This document shows, piece after piece, positions 44,784 to 56,524 of a stretch of DNA of 64,000 bases. The position numbers were made by a program, and so were the translations under genes. The notes beneath the pieces are model-generated. The model searched no databases. It had not been told where the DNA came from and saw nothing but the letters and a program-made list of their open reading frames with translations. Position 1 is the stretch's first letter. Each line of letters starts with the position of its first letter. Source of the DNA: Haematococcus lacustris (taxonomy: Eukaryota > Chlorophyta > Chlorophyceae > Chlamydomonadales > Haematococcaceae); the NCBI GenBank assembly GCA_030144725.1, contig JASKMD010000008.1:12674160-12738159 (forward strand), read 5' to 3'.

Positions 44784-45857
44784 TTAGAAGATCCACTCTC
44801 CTTGAGCTTTCTTGAAGAGGTAATCTTTGCCTGCATGTGTGAGCCACACACAGTCCCTGCTCAGTCCAAATGCAAGTCTAGAGGATGGAAGCATCGCTGA
44901 CTGGCGGTCACACTATTCCTAGTCTCACCGTAGGCTGTTGTGGACTGCGGCAACCAGTGCTTTTCACTGAGCTTAAACTACCCAGCAGCAGTAAACAAGT
45001 GGGGCACACCTTCACATTGGTGAACTGTCACTACATCTCATGGCCAGGGGCACAGGCCATTAGACATGGTGTGCCATGCAACACTTACCGTTGATATGAA
45101 AGACGCCCTCCTTCACAGACACCTTCCATCTGTTTTTAGTCCTGGTGACCTTCTCGTATTGGCAGCATAGGAAGTTCTGCACATCCCCCTCCTCCTCTTC
45201 CTCTGGTTCACTGTCAGAGCTGAGCACCTCATCGTCAGCTGCTTCTGGCTCCTGCTGCGTTCCGCCAGCCTGCTCCTCTGCCTCCTCTTCGTCCTCATCG
45301 TCCCCAGGCCCATCCCGCTGGGGAATAGAATTGACAGGGCGCTTCGCCTCGACTACGGGAGCCCGTGCCCCGTCGGGGTGGGCTCGCTTCAGGTTGGCTG
45401 CTGCTGCAAGAGCAAATGCGGCTGCCTGCAAATTTGCTGGGAAGCCAGGAGGAAAGCCCGCAGGGAAGCCTGGTAGCATTGCCAGCCCGGCAGGGAAACC
45501 GTGCATCTGTGGCCTGCGGGGCGGTGTCATCCTGTCTTAGCTTGTAATAAGAGCAGCTTTGGGATCTTGTGAAGCTACTTGCCTCATCAGCATGCCCTGG
45601 GCGAAGCTGATTGCAGGCGGAGCAGCGGGTATTGTATCGTTGCCCAGCAGGCCCTTCTGCACCAGTTTGGCCTCCCATAGAGTTCTCAAGTCATCAAGGA
45701 CAGTCCTGTGTATCCCAATGCCAATTAGTATGCGTTCGAGCTTGTCAGTGTCGCTAGATCATCCAACCTACTCGTCAAGGCCTTCCTGCACCACTTCCGG
45801 CTTGACTTTGGCAATAACATCGTCGATGACCCAGCGGTAAACGGCAGTAGTCGACAT
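44784..45857 (-). CDS. TFIIA-L: Transcription initiation factor IIA large (alpha/beta) subunit
   Basis: Four exons (45772-45857, 45583-45705, 45089-45531, 44784-44830) give 232 codons plus stop. The N-terminal helical bundle reads VYRWVIDDVIAKVKPEVVQ and TVLDDLRTLWEAKLVQKGLL. A Gly-Phe-Pro repeat (GFPAG) and a long acidic linker (DDEDEEEAEEQ) follow. The C-terminal beta-barrel has YEKVTRTKNRWKVSVKEGV, FHING, then KDYLFKKAQGEWIF at the end. TFIIA binds TBP and stabilises it on core promoters. The linker is short compared with plant and animal proteins. Intron 2 begins with GC (AG/GCAAGT at 45577-45584). Only that site keeps the frame to the C-terminal domain, since the nearby GT gives a wrong phase. 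This is strong evidence for a GC-AG intron. Confidence 0.92.
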
Positions 45858-46025
45858 CGTGCTCTTGCTGTGTCGCCATCGTTGCAGCGCTCGTTACTCG
45901 CTGCCCTGGCACCATGCGCCCAGCAATTCCACGAACAAGCATGCGAATGACACAACAAATCCACATGCAACTAGATGCCCGTTCCTCCTACAGTTCCCGA
46001 ACTGCCAACATACATGTAGAATGTC

Positions 46026-48504
46026 TTACGCAAAACTCGCATTGTCAACTTCGTCATCGCCCCACCACAAATCTTGGTTGTGTTCTGGATCGTCAATGTC
46101 CATGTCCAGTTCCTGCAGGGCAAGCCAGCATGATCCCTGATAGTTCACTCGATACTACAGTCGTCTAAGTAGCATTGCAACTGGCCCAACAAAAAATTAA
46201 CAGTCTGCTCTAGCCTTATCTCAAACTTGCCGCTCCTGCTACACTCCTCACCTGGACTTCGTGCAAAGCAGTGTTGATTGCACTGGTGAGCCCAGCAGCG
46301 TTTCCCAGGGAAGTCCCCATGCTCTGGTTTGACGTCATAAGCCCATCCAGCTTGTGGCCCACACGTCGGGTGTGAGCTTGCCGACAAGTGCGCTGCCACT
46401 TACTCCAGCCTCCAGCCTGACGCAGAAAGCTTGTGATGTACCTGTAAGGTAAGGAAGCAGGGCAGGTAGCAGGGCAGGAACCAAGGCAAGGTAAGGAACA
46501 CACTGCAGGTAGCCGCCACACAGCTATTGGCGCTGCTGGGCACTTGGGCGCACACGGCGCATTAGTTGCCTTGCTCCCATGCCACACAGACCCTCGTTTC
46601 GTACCTGTCAGTGTGCTCCTTATTGTCAAGCGCCTCCAGAAGCTCCGGTGGCAACTGTGAGTGGTCGGCACCAGCTCCTGCTTCTGCCAGACGGCCCAGG
46701 GTGGCGCTGCGGTGCTGCTCCCTGGAGAAGCGCAGCGTCTGGGCTAGAGTGAGCTTGCGCCCCAAGCCCGGGGCTGGGCCCTGCATGCAAGTCACAGGCA
46801 CCCTCACTCAGCTGCGTCACTGCACCTCTGCAGTCCAGGCACCCTGCAGACACTCAGGTCTGCATGCCTCTTGACTATCTGCAGCCCTCAGCCAGCTGCT
46901 GCCGTGTCGGCAGCCGTGCTTTCTTTGCCAGCCTGCCTCATCAACGCCTGATGTGTGTCATACCCACTGTGTTGTGCTGTAACCACTGTGGTGTGCAGCA
47001 CCTTGTAATGCTGGTCACTGGACCAGACTGCGACTCTACAACCCGCCACCCGCCCTGGCCCTGACAGCAGGAGGAGGTCAGCCTGTTCGCACCTGTGCGC
47101 GGAGGATGGCAGCGGACAGGTCGCCATCGTCGTCTGAGCTGCTAGACTCGGAACCTGGTGCCACCGCTGCAGCCAGCCTCTTCGGGCGGGGCACGCGGGA
47201 CTTCTCCTCCGGCGTCTTGTGCCGGTCGAACATGCGGCTGAAGCACTCCGCTGCAAGCACACATGGGTGGGGTAGGCCAGTAGGTGGGGTGTGCAAGGCA
47301 GTGTTGCCCCTCCCTCCTGCGCCCACCTCTTCCTGCGGCCCCGCTGCTAGTGCTCGCACCTGCTGTCCTGCCAGGCACCTGCGCAGCCACCTCCTGCCAG
47401 AAGCGGGGGTGGGTGGGGTCCACGCTGTGGTATGCTGCTGTCAGAGCCTGCACCTGACTGCTGTCCCACTCATCCTGCACAGCAAGGCCAGGCCAGGCCA
47501 GGTCAGGGTCAGGACCAGTTGACACAGAGGGTGATTGCGCTGCATGCGTGAAGCATGTTTTAGTGCCCACAACGCACTGTCGTGCCAATGGCCATGCTGT
47601 CATGCGACACAGTGCGAGGCAGCTGCAGTGCAGGGAGGCTGCAGTTCAGCACAGCCAGCAGTGCAGGTGCACAACACACATGGTGTGGCCTATCAAGCTT
47701 GGTGCGTACAAGCCATTCACACCTACAACAAGAGCAGCAGCAGACGGCAAACGTTCTACCCAAGAGGCCAGTGACCACAGTGCACAGCTCAGATGCAGAC
47801 CAGAGACACAGACCACACACTAAGCCTATGAGGCTGAGTACGTGTGTGTGTTGCAGCCAGCATTGCAATCAGCAGTCAAGGTTCCAAGAGAGGTGCCGTG
47901 GCAGGTGGCTGCAGCAGGTGCCTGCACACTGCCCTACCCTGCTGTGGCCCCTCACCTTAGCCTCCCTGTGACTGGGCTTTGACGCTGCCGAGTTGCGGAC
48001 CTGCATGGCCAGGGCCAGGGCAGCCTGCAGCCCCTGCCTGCCCTGCGCAGGGGCCGCTCCCGGCTGCAGCGCCCTGCCCGGCTGCAGCTGGCTGGGCTGC
48101 AAGCAGGTGCTGCCCCCGCCTGCAGCGCCCAGGGTCCTCACCAGGCCTTGCTTGAGCGCCGGCACCGCCAGCAGCCTGCGGGCCGCACCCCCAGCAGGCA
48201 GGGGGCCCGCTGGGGCGGGGTGGGTGGCACATGAGCCAGGGTTGTGCCAGCTGGTCTCCGCAAGAGGCTGCACGCCACTCTGCTTGCAGCCTGCTGCTGG
48301 GCCAATAACACAGGGCTGAGGGGGTTGGAGGAGTGTGGGCTCCTCGGGTGAGCAGGCCCCCTGCTCCTGCTGCTGCTCAAACTGCTGCTCTTCCTGCTCG
48401 TGTCCCGGCTGCTGTTGCTCCTGTTGCTCCTGTTGCTCCATCTGCTGCATGTTGTCAGTATCCAAAGGCAGCTGCCCTGCAGAGTGATTAGGCGCCAGCA
48501 CCAT
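46026..48504 (-). CDS. SANT/Myb-domain protein with Gln-rich N-terminus and acidic tail
   Basis: Six exons (47956-48504, 47360-47474, 47093-47250, 46605-46780, 46252-46441, 46026-46112) fit to 424 codons plus stop. Residues 20-50 are Gln/Glu-rich (EQQEQQEQQQPGHEQEEQQ). At about 184-234 lies one SANT/Myb repeat with the pattern W-x-L-x-A-F-W (DEWDSSQVQALTAAYHSV, FWQEVAAQVPGRTAAECFSR). This type occurs in chromatin proteins such as MIS18BP1/KNL2 and ZRF. The rest is helical (LTLAQTLRFSREQHRS, GGWSKWQRTCRQAHTRRVGH) and ends with an acidic LDMDIDDPEHNQDLWWGDDE stretch. DNA or histone binding in the nucleus is inferred. Three donors are GTGCGA, unusual but repeated. The gene lies 168 bases upstream of TFIIA on the same strand. 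Confidence 0.75.
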
Positions 48505-48596
48505 GACAAGGCTGTTTCCATGGGTGTACAGCAGGGTTTTCTACTCTTGCTCTGTATATAGTCCTTGATATTCAATGCCATGAAGAAAACACTGGC

Positions 48597-48601
48597 TTAC
48601 A
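48597..48601 (-). promoter_or_regulatory. Poly(A) signal TGTAA, minus strand
   Basis: It lies between the SANT gene start (48504) and the last exon of the upstream disordered gene. This supports treating them as two genes. Confidence 0.5.
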
Positions 48602-48768
48602 GTCTGTGAAGGGGCACTGCAACAGGGTCAGCATTTGGAGCAACAGCTTCTAGGGGGGCCTGGGCAAGGTAGGGCATGGCGGCTCGTGTGCGTGTTGCCA
48701 TGGCAGGTCTTGACAATGGCGGCAGCCTCTGGCCTCAGGCTGACTCAATAGACCTCGCTTCACATGGC

Positions 48769-51700
48769 TCACTGCACCTTGCTGCTCAGGTGCCCCAGCA
48801 AAGTCCTACGGCCTGCTGCAGCAGCAGGCTGCCCAAGCCCAGTCCCTGGTGCTCTCCACCTGCCATCCCTGAGACTGACACCTGGCAGACAGGTCAGGAG
48901 TGCTGAGGGTGTGGTGCTGAGGTGCAGGGTGGAGTGCAGGGTACAGGCTGGAGGCAAAGCAGCCCCTTGCCCGGCAGGCCGCACCTGACAGCCTGGGTAC
49001 GGGCCCCTGCGCAGGCAGCTCCAACAGCCGTGGTGTGCCAGACTGCTCCTCAGGCAGTTGCGTCAAAGGCTGGTCAGGGCCCGGGTTGTGCTGCTGGCTG
49101 CTGCAGCCAAAGTCCAGGAGGTCGGCGGCCTCCTGCCACTGAGGCTGCTGCCTCGCCCTCCGCTGGCCCTGACTGCAGCCTTCGCCCTCGAAGAACAGGG
49201 GCAGCTCGAACTCATCCCACGGCCGCAGGCACTGCCCAGCAGGCGTCCTCAGCCCTGCTTGCAGCGGCTGCGGCTGGTAGCGGGCTCGGATGGCAGCCAG
49301 CTGTGGGGCAGGGGCCACCAGCACATCAAACATCCCCTACAACTTCTGCTCACACCTTGTTAATGGCATCATGGGGCACGCTGCTCGCAACTCACTGCCG
49401 GCATCAAGGGGGTGGCAGCATCAGGGTCAGAGTGACAGCATCAAGGGGAGTCAGGGCAGGGGCATCAAGGGCCAGCGGGCGTCACTAAAGCGCAGGTGCC
49501 CTCCTGCCCCCAGCAGCCACTCTGCCCCTCTGCCATTGCGTGCCATTGCCTGCCACACCCATCACACCCCAGCGCCTGAGCCTGGCCAGCCGCTCACCGT
49601 GTCTGCTGCACCAGACGGTGCCAGGGGCTGGGTCGAGGCCAGCTGATCCCCGCCTGCCCTGTCTAGCGCCCTGCCTGGGCCAGCAGGCCGCCCCCTGGGC
49701 AGCAGGGCTGATGCAGGCGTGTGGGAGGTCGCGCCCGCTGAGGCCAAGGGGGTGGCTGCCCCTGCGCCGCCTGACAGGGTCGCCTGCCTCCCGCCTGAGC
49801 CCAGCTGGGAGCTCGGTGTGAGGCAGGTGGCGGGGGTGAGGGCGGGCCTGGCGGTGTGGCCCCGCTGCCCTGCGCTGAGGCAGGGAGCGGGTGGGTGCAG
49901 GGGCAGGCCCAGGGGGTCGCCACGCAGGGACAGCTGGCTGCCGCTGGCGCTGCCCGGACGCTCTGCGTCTGTGTCACGCCACACATCAGGGGGGGTCCCC
50001 CGGGGAGCTGACCCAGCCGGGAGTCCAGGCAAGTGGGGCGGGGGGCGGGGGGGGGGCTGCAGGGCCAGTGGGCAGCTGGGTGTGGGCTGCGGTAGAGGCC
50101 GGGCCTGCGGTGGTGCTGCCTGCAGCCTCTGGTGAGCTGCGCCAGGGCTGGGGTGCCTGGGCTGCTGCTGCTGCGCCGCTGCTGGGTGGGTGCAGCGGCT
50201 GGGTGGCAGGCAGCATGTCAGGGCTGGGCTGGGACTCAGGCAGTTGAGGGGTGGGAAGGGCCCCGGGGGAGGGCAGCAGACTGGCCTGGGCTTCTGGCTG
50301 AGAGGGGGGTGACTCAGGTGCCATCTGCTGTGTGGGCAGCATGTGCTCAGCCCCTGGCTCTGGCGGCTCGGCCTGCTGCTGCCCCTGGCCTGGCTCCTCA
50401 GGGGCTGGCTCGCCAGGTGGGGGCGGGGAGCGGTGTGGCAGCAGCTGGTGGGCGCAACCAGCCAGGTGTTGGTGGGCAGCAGCGGGCTGCACCTCCTCCA
50501 TTGTGCCTGCCACTGCTGCAGGCTGACCTCCTGGGGCGTCAATGCTGACCATGGCAGCAGCAGTAGCAGCAGGAGCAGCACAGCTGAGCAGTGCAGCCTG
50601 AGCTGGGGGGTTGCACTGACTTGCTGGGGCTGCGGGGTGGTGGCCCTGGTGTTGCTGCACGCTGTCACCAGTGTCCTCATCTTTGGGCATGAGCAGCTGT
50701 TGCACAGCCCCCACACCCAGCGCCACCCTGGCTGCCCCCGGCTCTGGCTCCAGCTGCTGCTGCAGCAGGCTCATGGCAGCAGGCTGTGTGGCAGCCAGCA
50801 GAGTCCCCCCCTCCTGAGGGCCAGCGGGTGGTGCAGGCTGGAAGGGCTGCGCCTGCCCGGCAGCAGCTGGCTGCTGGGCTGCGGTGAGCCCACGTCCCCC
50901 GGCTGGGCTGCAGGCTGCCGGGCCATGCAGGGGCGTGGGGTGGGGGGGCGAGCAGGGTGTACGGGGCAGCGCCACAGCAGCAGCAGCGGCCACTGCAGTT
51001 GCCCTGGCAGGCTGGGCTGTGGCAGTGTTGGTCACCGCTGCCAGAGGCTTGCGTCGGGCCAGGGCTGATAGCGTGGTGCGCGGGGGGTTGTTGGGCGGGC
51101 GAGCCTGAGGTGCCTGCGGCGGCTTGCCTGGGCTGGGCAGGGGGCCAGGGGGGGAGGCAGGCGGTGGGCCCAGGGCTACTGCTGACTTGGGCCTGCTACC
51201 TGGGTCTAAACAGGCAGCAGCCAGGCTGGACGGGTCAGCAGCTGCTGCTGAGCCCCTGATGGCCTGGGTGGGGCCTGATGGGGGGCCAGGTAAGCAGGGC
51301 TGAGGGGTGCTGGCTGGGCTGACCTGGGCTGCTGGGCCTGCGTCAGGGGCTGGCTGGCCGGCCTGCCTGCCCTGCCCTGTGCTGCCTGGCTGTGGCTCAG
51401 CCAGCATGTTCGACACAGCCGCACCGCCCCCTGGGGGCAGGCCAGCGGCTGGCGCCTGCATTGGCCCTGTGGGCAGCGGCCCTGCCCCTGGGCCCTCCTG
51501 CTGAGTGCTGCCGTGCTGCTGCTGGGCTGCGGGCACACTGTCAGGCAGCAAGGCTGCAGCAGGCCGGCTTGTCAGCTTGGACAAGGAGGGGGACTGGGTG
51601 TTTGCTGGCCCAGTGCCCAGCACCAGGATGCGGCGGGTAGGACGGCTGCGGCGGTGAGGCGGGGCGCTGCCTGGGGTGCGTGCCATGCTGGCGGCCTGAG

Positions 51701-53850
51701 CCACTGGCCGGGTCAGCGCTGGACTGCTGAAGTTAACAAGGGGCAGGGCACGGCCGGCAGCGCCGCCTGCTGTGCCTGAAGGGGCAGCCCCACCTGCCTG
51801 ATCTGAAGGGGCAGCCAAGCCTGGTGGGCTGGGTGGTCCAGTCCAGCCTGCCAGCTTCAGCCCACCTGGCAGGCCTGAGGCTGCCTGGACAGCCAGCTGC
51901 AGCGCCTGCGGGGTCTGGCCCGGCTGGCCCTGCTGAGGGGCTGGCTGTGGGCCAGCCAGTGGTTGCCCTAGCTCTTGCTGAGCCTGACTGCCAGGCTGTG
52001 TCGGGGAAGGTGGCTGCTGCCTGACTCCTGCTAGGCCCTCCTGATTGCTACACTGGACCTGAGTGGCAGACAGGGGTTGCTGGTTGGCAGCGGGGCTGCC
52101 CTGCAAGCTGCCAGCCTGTGTGTTGACAGCACCTGCGCTGCGCTTGCATGCCTTGCCCTTGGGGCTGCCAGGACTGCCAACCTCCTCCCTCGCCAAGCCA
52201 CGATCCGCAGGACCCCCCTCACCCACCACCCCCGCCCCCCCTCCCGTTTTCCTACCTATACCTATGCCTTGCTGCTGCGCTGGACTGAGCCCGGCAGCCT
52301 CTGGAGGTGGCGCTGCTTTGGGTGCAGCGGCTGGCTGCTGCGAGGGGGGTGGGTTCGCCCCCTTGAAGCGGCGCTGCCTCTTGGCCGGGGGCTGCAGTGG
52401 TGACCCCACCTCCTCAGCGCCGGCTGAGCCCTGCCAGACCTGGCCAGGCAGGGTGAGGCTGGAGGCAGCAGAGCACACGGCAGCAGCCAGGGTGGTGCGG
52501 GGGTGGCGGCCGCACACCAGGCTGGGCAGGCCTGTGGGGCTGGGCTGCTGCAGCTGCAGTGCTGGGCTCAGGGGCTGAGCCCTGGGGCCCTGCTGCAGCC
52601 TCGCCTGCTTGACGGCCAGGAGCATGGCGGCGGCTGGCTCGGCGCTGCTTTGGAGCTGCGGTGAGTGCAGGGGCTGGGCTGGCTGAGGGGCCAACAGGGT
52701 GCTGCGCCTGCTCCCTGGGCTGGGCCTTGGCACGAGCCCCTGCCCTGCTGCCCTTGGCCTGACCAGGAGCTGGTGCAGCCGCAAGCTGCTGGGCAGCTGG
52801 TGGTGTGGCAGCAGCAGCAGCAGCAGAGCGGCTAAGCAGGTCTGCCAGCACATTGGCCGCTGCTGCAGTCACTGCGTCCTGTCGCTGCTCCTCCTCAGCT
52901 GCATGGAGGGCCATGCGCAGCCGAACCTCATGGGGGGCAGCGAACAGGTCTGGCGGGGCGGCTCCTGCTCCGTGCCGGATGCGCTGGGCAGCCATCTGGG
53001 CTGTGGCGCGCCTGGGCCGCTGCAATTGAGGGTGCGCAGCCTCACTCCTGGCAAGAGCAGCTGGAGCTGCAGGGGCTGCTGGGGCGGCGCCAATAGCCTC
53101 GGTATGCGGCTGAGGTGCCAAGACTGCAGCTGTTGCTGCTGGTCCCGCGCCTGCTGCGTTCGCTGGGCAACCGGTTCGACCTGCGCTTCTGGACCTCTTT
53201 TTCCCTGCTTTGCCAGTGTGGGCCACTGCCAACTCAGCCGCAGCCACGACCACAGTAGCTGAATTGCCACCCTGCCCTGCTGCTGTGTCAGTGACTGCAG
53301 GAGGGGCCTCTGCTGGTGTTCCTATTGCAGCTTGAGCGGCATCCCAGCCGCCCCCCTGTGGGGCAGGCGGCTCAGCAGCTGCAGCACCTTGCGGCTCAGC
53401 TCCCTTGTCTCCTGGCTCTGAAGCTCCTGCACCGTCTACCAGCAGACGTCTACGGACACTTAGGTTGCTGGCGAGCAGAGCAGCATTGCCTGAACAAGAC
53501 TCTGTCTCCACTGGGTTCACTGCACATGTGGCCCTGTGCTTCCTAGCGCCAGGGGTGGCTGACTGGGCAAGCTTGGTAGCCGCTGCAGGCAGGGGGGCTG
53601 AGGGTTTATGACAGGTCCTGGAGGTGTTGGCAAGGTTGACTGAGGCTGCGTTTGGGACGTTCCTGTGCCTGGTGTGTTGACATGTGTCATCGTCAGTGCC
53701 AGACTCGGGCTGGTTTGCCTTGTGGACTGCACCATGAGGGGTGGGGACACCATCTGCAGAGTGGCACCCCACTTCGAGCTGACACTTAGTTGGAGCCTGA
53801 CATGCCACAGTCATGTCATAACCTTCAACGAGTCTAACCTGGAGAGCCAT
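48769..53850 (-). CDS. Large disordered Ala/Gln/Pro-rich protein, multi-exon, unidentified
   Basis: I do not recognise a family. The likely start is the ATG at 53850 (MALQVRLVEGYDMTVACQAP). The first exon encodes about 400 residues rich in Ala, with an RPRRATAQMAAQRI basic stretch and a helix (RMALHAAEEEQRQDAVTAAA). A cag acceptor near 52645 switches to a second long frame with PPAKRQRRFKG, a nuclear-localisation-like basic cluster. This frame is open to about 50 kb. A third part (to a GTGAGC donor near 49597) leads to an exon from about 49303 with RPWDEFELPLFFEGEG and a Gln-rich tail. Internal exon borders are uncertain, and the stop is at 48806 or 48769 depending on the last intron. Nuclear disordered regulator is a guess from composition. 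Confidence 0.45.
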
Positions 53851-55739
53851 GTGTCTTGGGTGTCTTGAGAGGCTTGCCAAAGCTCAAACCCACCGCGAAC
53901 TTGTTTGCGGGTTTAACTTTGCCTGGTGTTACCCACCAGGCTTTTCCCGCGGACCTAACTCTGCTGCTACTCCGTTTCTCTTCCCCGCCGTGCTCCATAC
54001 CGGCTTGGAGTCGCCCTAGGTATTCAGCATGTCAAGTTTGGTCAGCCTTGAGGTTGAGAAGCTCCGGCGCGAACAGCATTGGACATTCGAAAACCACATG
54101 TATTGAATCAGCTTCGATATCTGCGGCAATGCAGCAGCACCCTATGCTAACAGGCCCATGCCATCATACAATGGATCGGTTAACAGCTTTCTGTGTGATT
54201 CCAGTCTTCTTCGACCCTCGGCTTCTTAGAGAGCGCAAAGGAAATGGTGTCTGCGGGTATCGTGGCGTAGCCAAGGCCTAGTCGCAAGCAACCCTAGTCG
54301 CCAGTACACACATGCCGACACATACATGCAACAGACGCATTTAGTCAAAGCCAGCAGCAGACGGCAGCAGTACAAGCGTATTGCGCATGATTATGGTCCG
54401 AAAGTCTCTGAGCACATTGTAAAGTTTTCACGACTTCATGGTATCATGTCCAGGACAGCAGTAAGAGCGTGGCACTTTACAATGACTATATGGTGGCACT
54501 TGTTCGCAGTCATGTGCCTGGCGAGGTGGCAGCAGAGCCTACTCTACGCATACGGGCCCTACCCTACGCATTTGGGCCAATCACGCCAAGGGCAAGGATA
54601 TGTTGTTGAAGGACCATCAGCAGAAGGCAGCAGCTGCAGTGAAGGCAGCAGCTTTTAGGACAGCAATAAGGAAAATGGCCAGCAGTTATGAATCAGAGGC
54701 AAATTAGCAGGTGCAGTTGCCAGCAATGATGAGCCAACATCACCAACATGGGACAGCGCCGCAGCAGGACACTGGGTTGTTGGTGGCGTAGTCTGTGCAC
54801 ATGTAGAGCACCGCGACCTCCTCGGCATACCAAGACACTGAGGTCGGCAGGCGACTGCAACCGGCTGGCCTCGTGTCACGTCCTCAGCATGTGCACCAGC
54901 TCAAGTCTTGCTCTGTGCAGCTCCATCCTGGCAGCTCTTGACAGTCATCTTCACCCCCGCCTTGCGCACCCTACCTCGCATGCATGCGCCTGGCATTGTT
55001 GAGAATGTGTGCAGCCGTCTGGCACATAAGCTGTGAATGGCAGACTCTGAGGGTCTTCATAGTGTGCACGGCAGCTGGTCAACCTCAACAATGCAGTCAC
55101 ACATGCGTGACCCCCCATGTTTGCTGCAATGTGTGGAGTGTGCGAGAAAGCTGGAGTGCATGGTGCCCAAGACGACCCTGGGTCAGGCGACCCCAACTAA
55201 CAAAAAATGGCAGGAAATGATAGGAAACCGACCCCTGGTAATCAAAACGACGCCGCGTCTCAGCCACGTGGTTTCTATTTGTGATTCGCACATCCCTGGA
55301 TAGAGGACTCTGTCAGCTATGCGGTGCAGCTTGTAACATTAAATATTGTGCAGTGTGCTGAGTGCTATGGCGGCTCAAATCTTGACATTCAAATGCATGC
55401 CAGTTTTGCTCATGCGGGCCTCGCCGCGACCGACCGCCGCGACCGACGTGGCCCAGTAGCCTCTGCAAACAGTCAGGGACAGTCGCCGCAGTCAAAACAA
55501 TGCACATGGCACGCAAAACCGATGTAACGACGCCCCTCCACCCATGCTCGGAAGTATACAAGGCTGCTGCATTGCTTGACCGCTTCGTGAGTAGTACCTA
55601 CTACCTGGCCACTCGGTAAGGCACTCAAGGTGTGTAGGACATTGCTACGTTACCTTGCTCGACATGTTGGGTCCGATCCCTCCCGCCCGCCCTCCGCTTG
55701 CGTGTCGAGCTTGTGTCCAGCTCCGCCCTGACCCCCTGC
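53851..55739. other. Intergenic; one HTH-like open stretch
   Basis: It should contain the promoter of the minus-strand gene ending at 48.8 kb. An open stretch at 54326-54658 (+) includes YKRIAHDYGPKVSEHIVKF and SRTAVRAWHF, loosely like a helix-turn-helix of a transposase. There is no further support. A small hairpin, CCTGGTGTTACCCACCAGG, lies at about 53922-53940. Confidence 0.35.
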
Positions 55740-56165
55740 TGCTCAGCTGGAGGGGTGGGCAGCCCAGGGGCAGCACCAGCACCAGCTGCCTGCTGTTGCC
55801 AGGGGGGTGCAGCAGGAGGGGTGGGCAGCCCAGGGGCAGCACCAGCACCAGCTGTCTGCTGCTGCCAGGGGGGTGCAGCAGGAGGGGGGGGCAGGTCAGG
55901 GGCGGCACCAGCACCAGCTGCCTGCTGCTGCCAGGGGGGTGCAGCAGGAGGGGGGGGCAGCCCAGCGGCAGCACCAGCACCAGCTGCCTGCTGCTGCCAG
56001 GGGGGTGCAGCAGGAGGGGGGGGCAGCCAAGGGGCAGCACCAGCACCAGCTGCCTGCTGCTGCCAGGGGGGTGCAGCAGGAGGGGTGGGCAGCCCAGGGG
56101 CAGCACCAGCACCAGCTGTCTGCTGCTGCCAGGGGGGGGGCAGCAGGAGGGGGGGGCAGGTCAGG
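55740..56165. repeat. 66-bp minisatellite, about six copies
   Basis: The unit starts GCAGGAGGGGTGGGCAGCCC and contains GCACCAGCACCAGCTG. Because 66 is a multiple of three, all frames give a 22-residue repeat. The minus-strand frame (LGCPPLLLHPPGSSRQ) could be coding, but nothing proves it. Confidence 0.9.
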
Positions 56166-56520
56166 GGCAGGTCAGCTGGGCCTCGAGGCGGTGGTGAGCA
56201 CGCTTGGCAGTAGTCATAGCCAGTTCCTGTTGCTTGACCACAACCTCAAGAGACTCGTTCTCCAACCTCTGCTGCCTGTGTGATGCCTGCAGGTGCTTGT
56301 GCTTCTCCTCTTGGTCGTGCATGTTGGCAACTAAGACCTCCTCAATGGCTTGATGCAATTCAGCCTCGGTCATTAACATTTCATTCTCGGCCTGCACCTG
56401 CTGGGCAATAGCCTCAGCCCTCGTTGCAATGGCTTTTAAGCCGCTAGGGCTGTGCAGATAGCCAGCCCTTGGTGAGTTGAACAGGGCTTGAAGCTGAGCA
56501 CGCCGCCGGCCCTGGACCAT
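56161..56520 (-). CDS. Coiled-coil protein segment, unidentified
   Basis: About 119 residues with a long amphipathic helix (AIATRAEAIAQQVQAENEML, then LHQAIEEVLVANMHDQEEKH and LENESLEVVVKQQELA) in heptad-like order. It has normal amino-acid balance, unlike the flanking repeats, so it probably is an exon. It is bounded by the 66-bp repeat at its 3' side and a G-rich repeat at its 5' side. The frame is still open upstream of the ATG at 56520, so the true exon may be longer. Confidence 0.45.
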   Translation of the reverse strand: MVQGRRRAQLQALFNSPRAGYLHSPSGLKAIATRAEAIAQQVQAENEMLMTEAELHQAIEEVLVANMHDQEEKHKHLQASHRQQRLENESLEVVVKQQELAMTTAKRAHHRLEAQLTCP

Positions 56521-56524
56521 TGGT

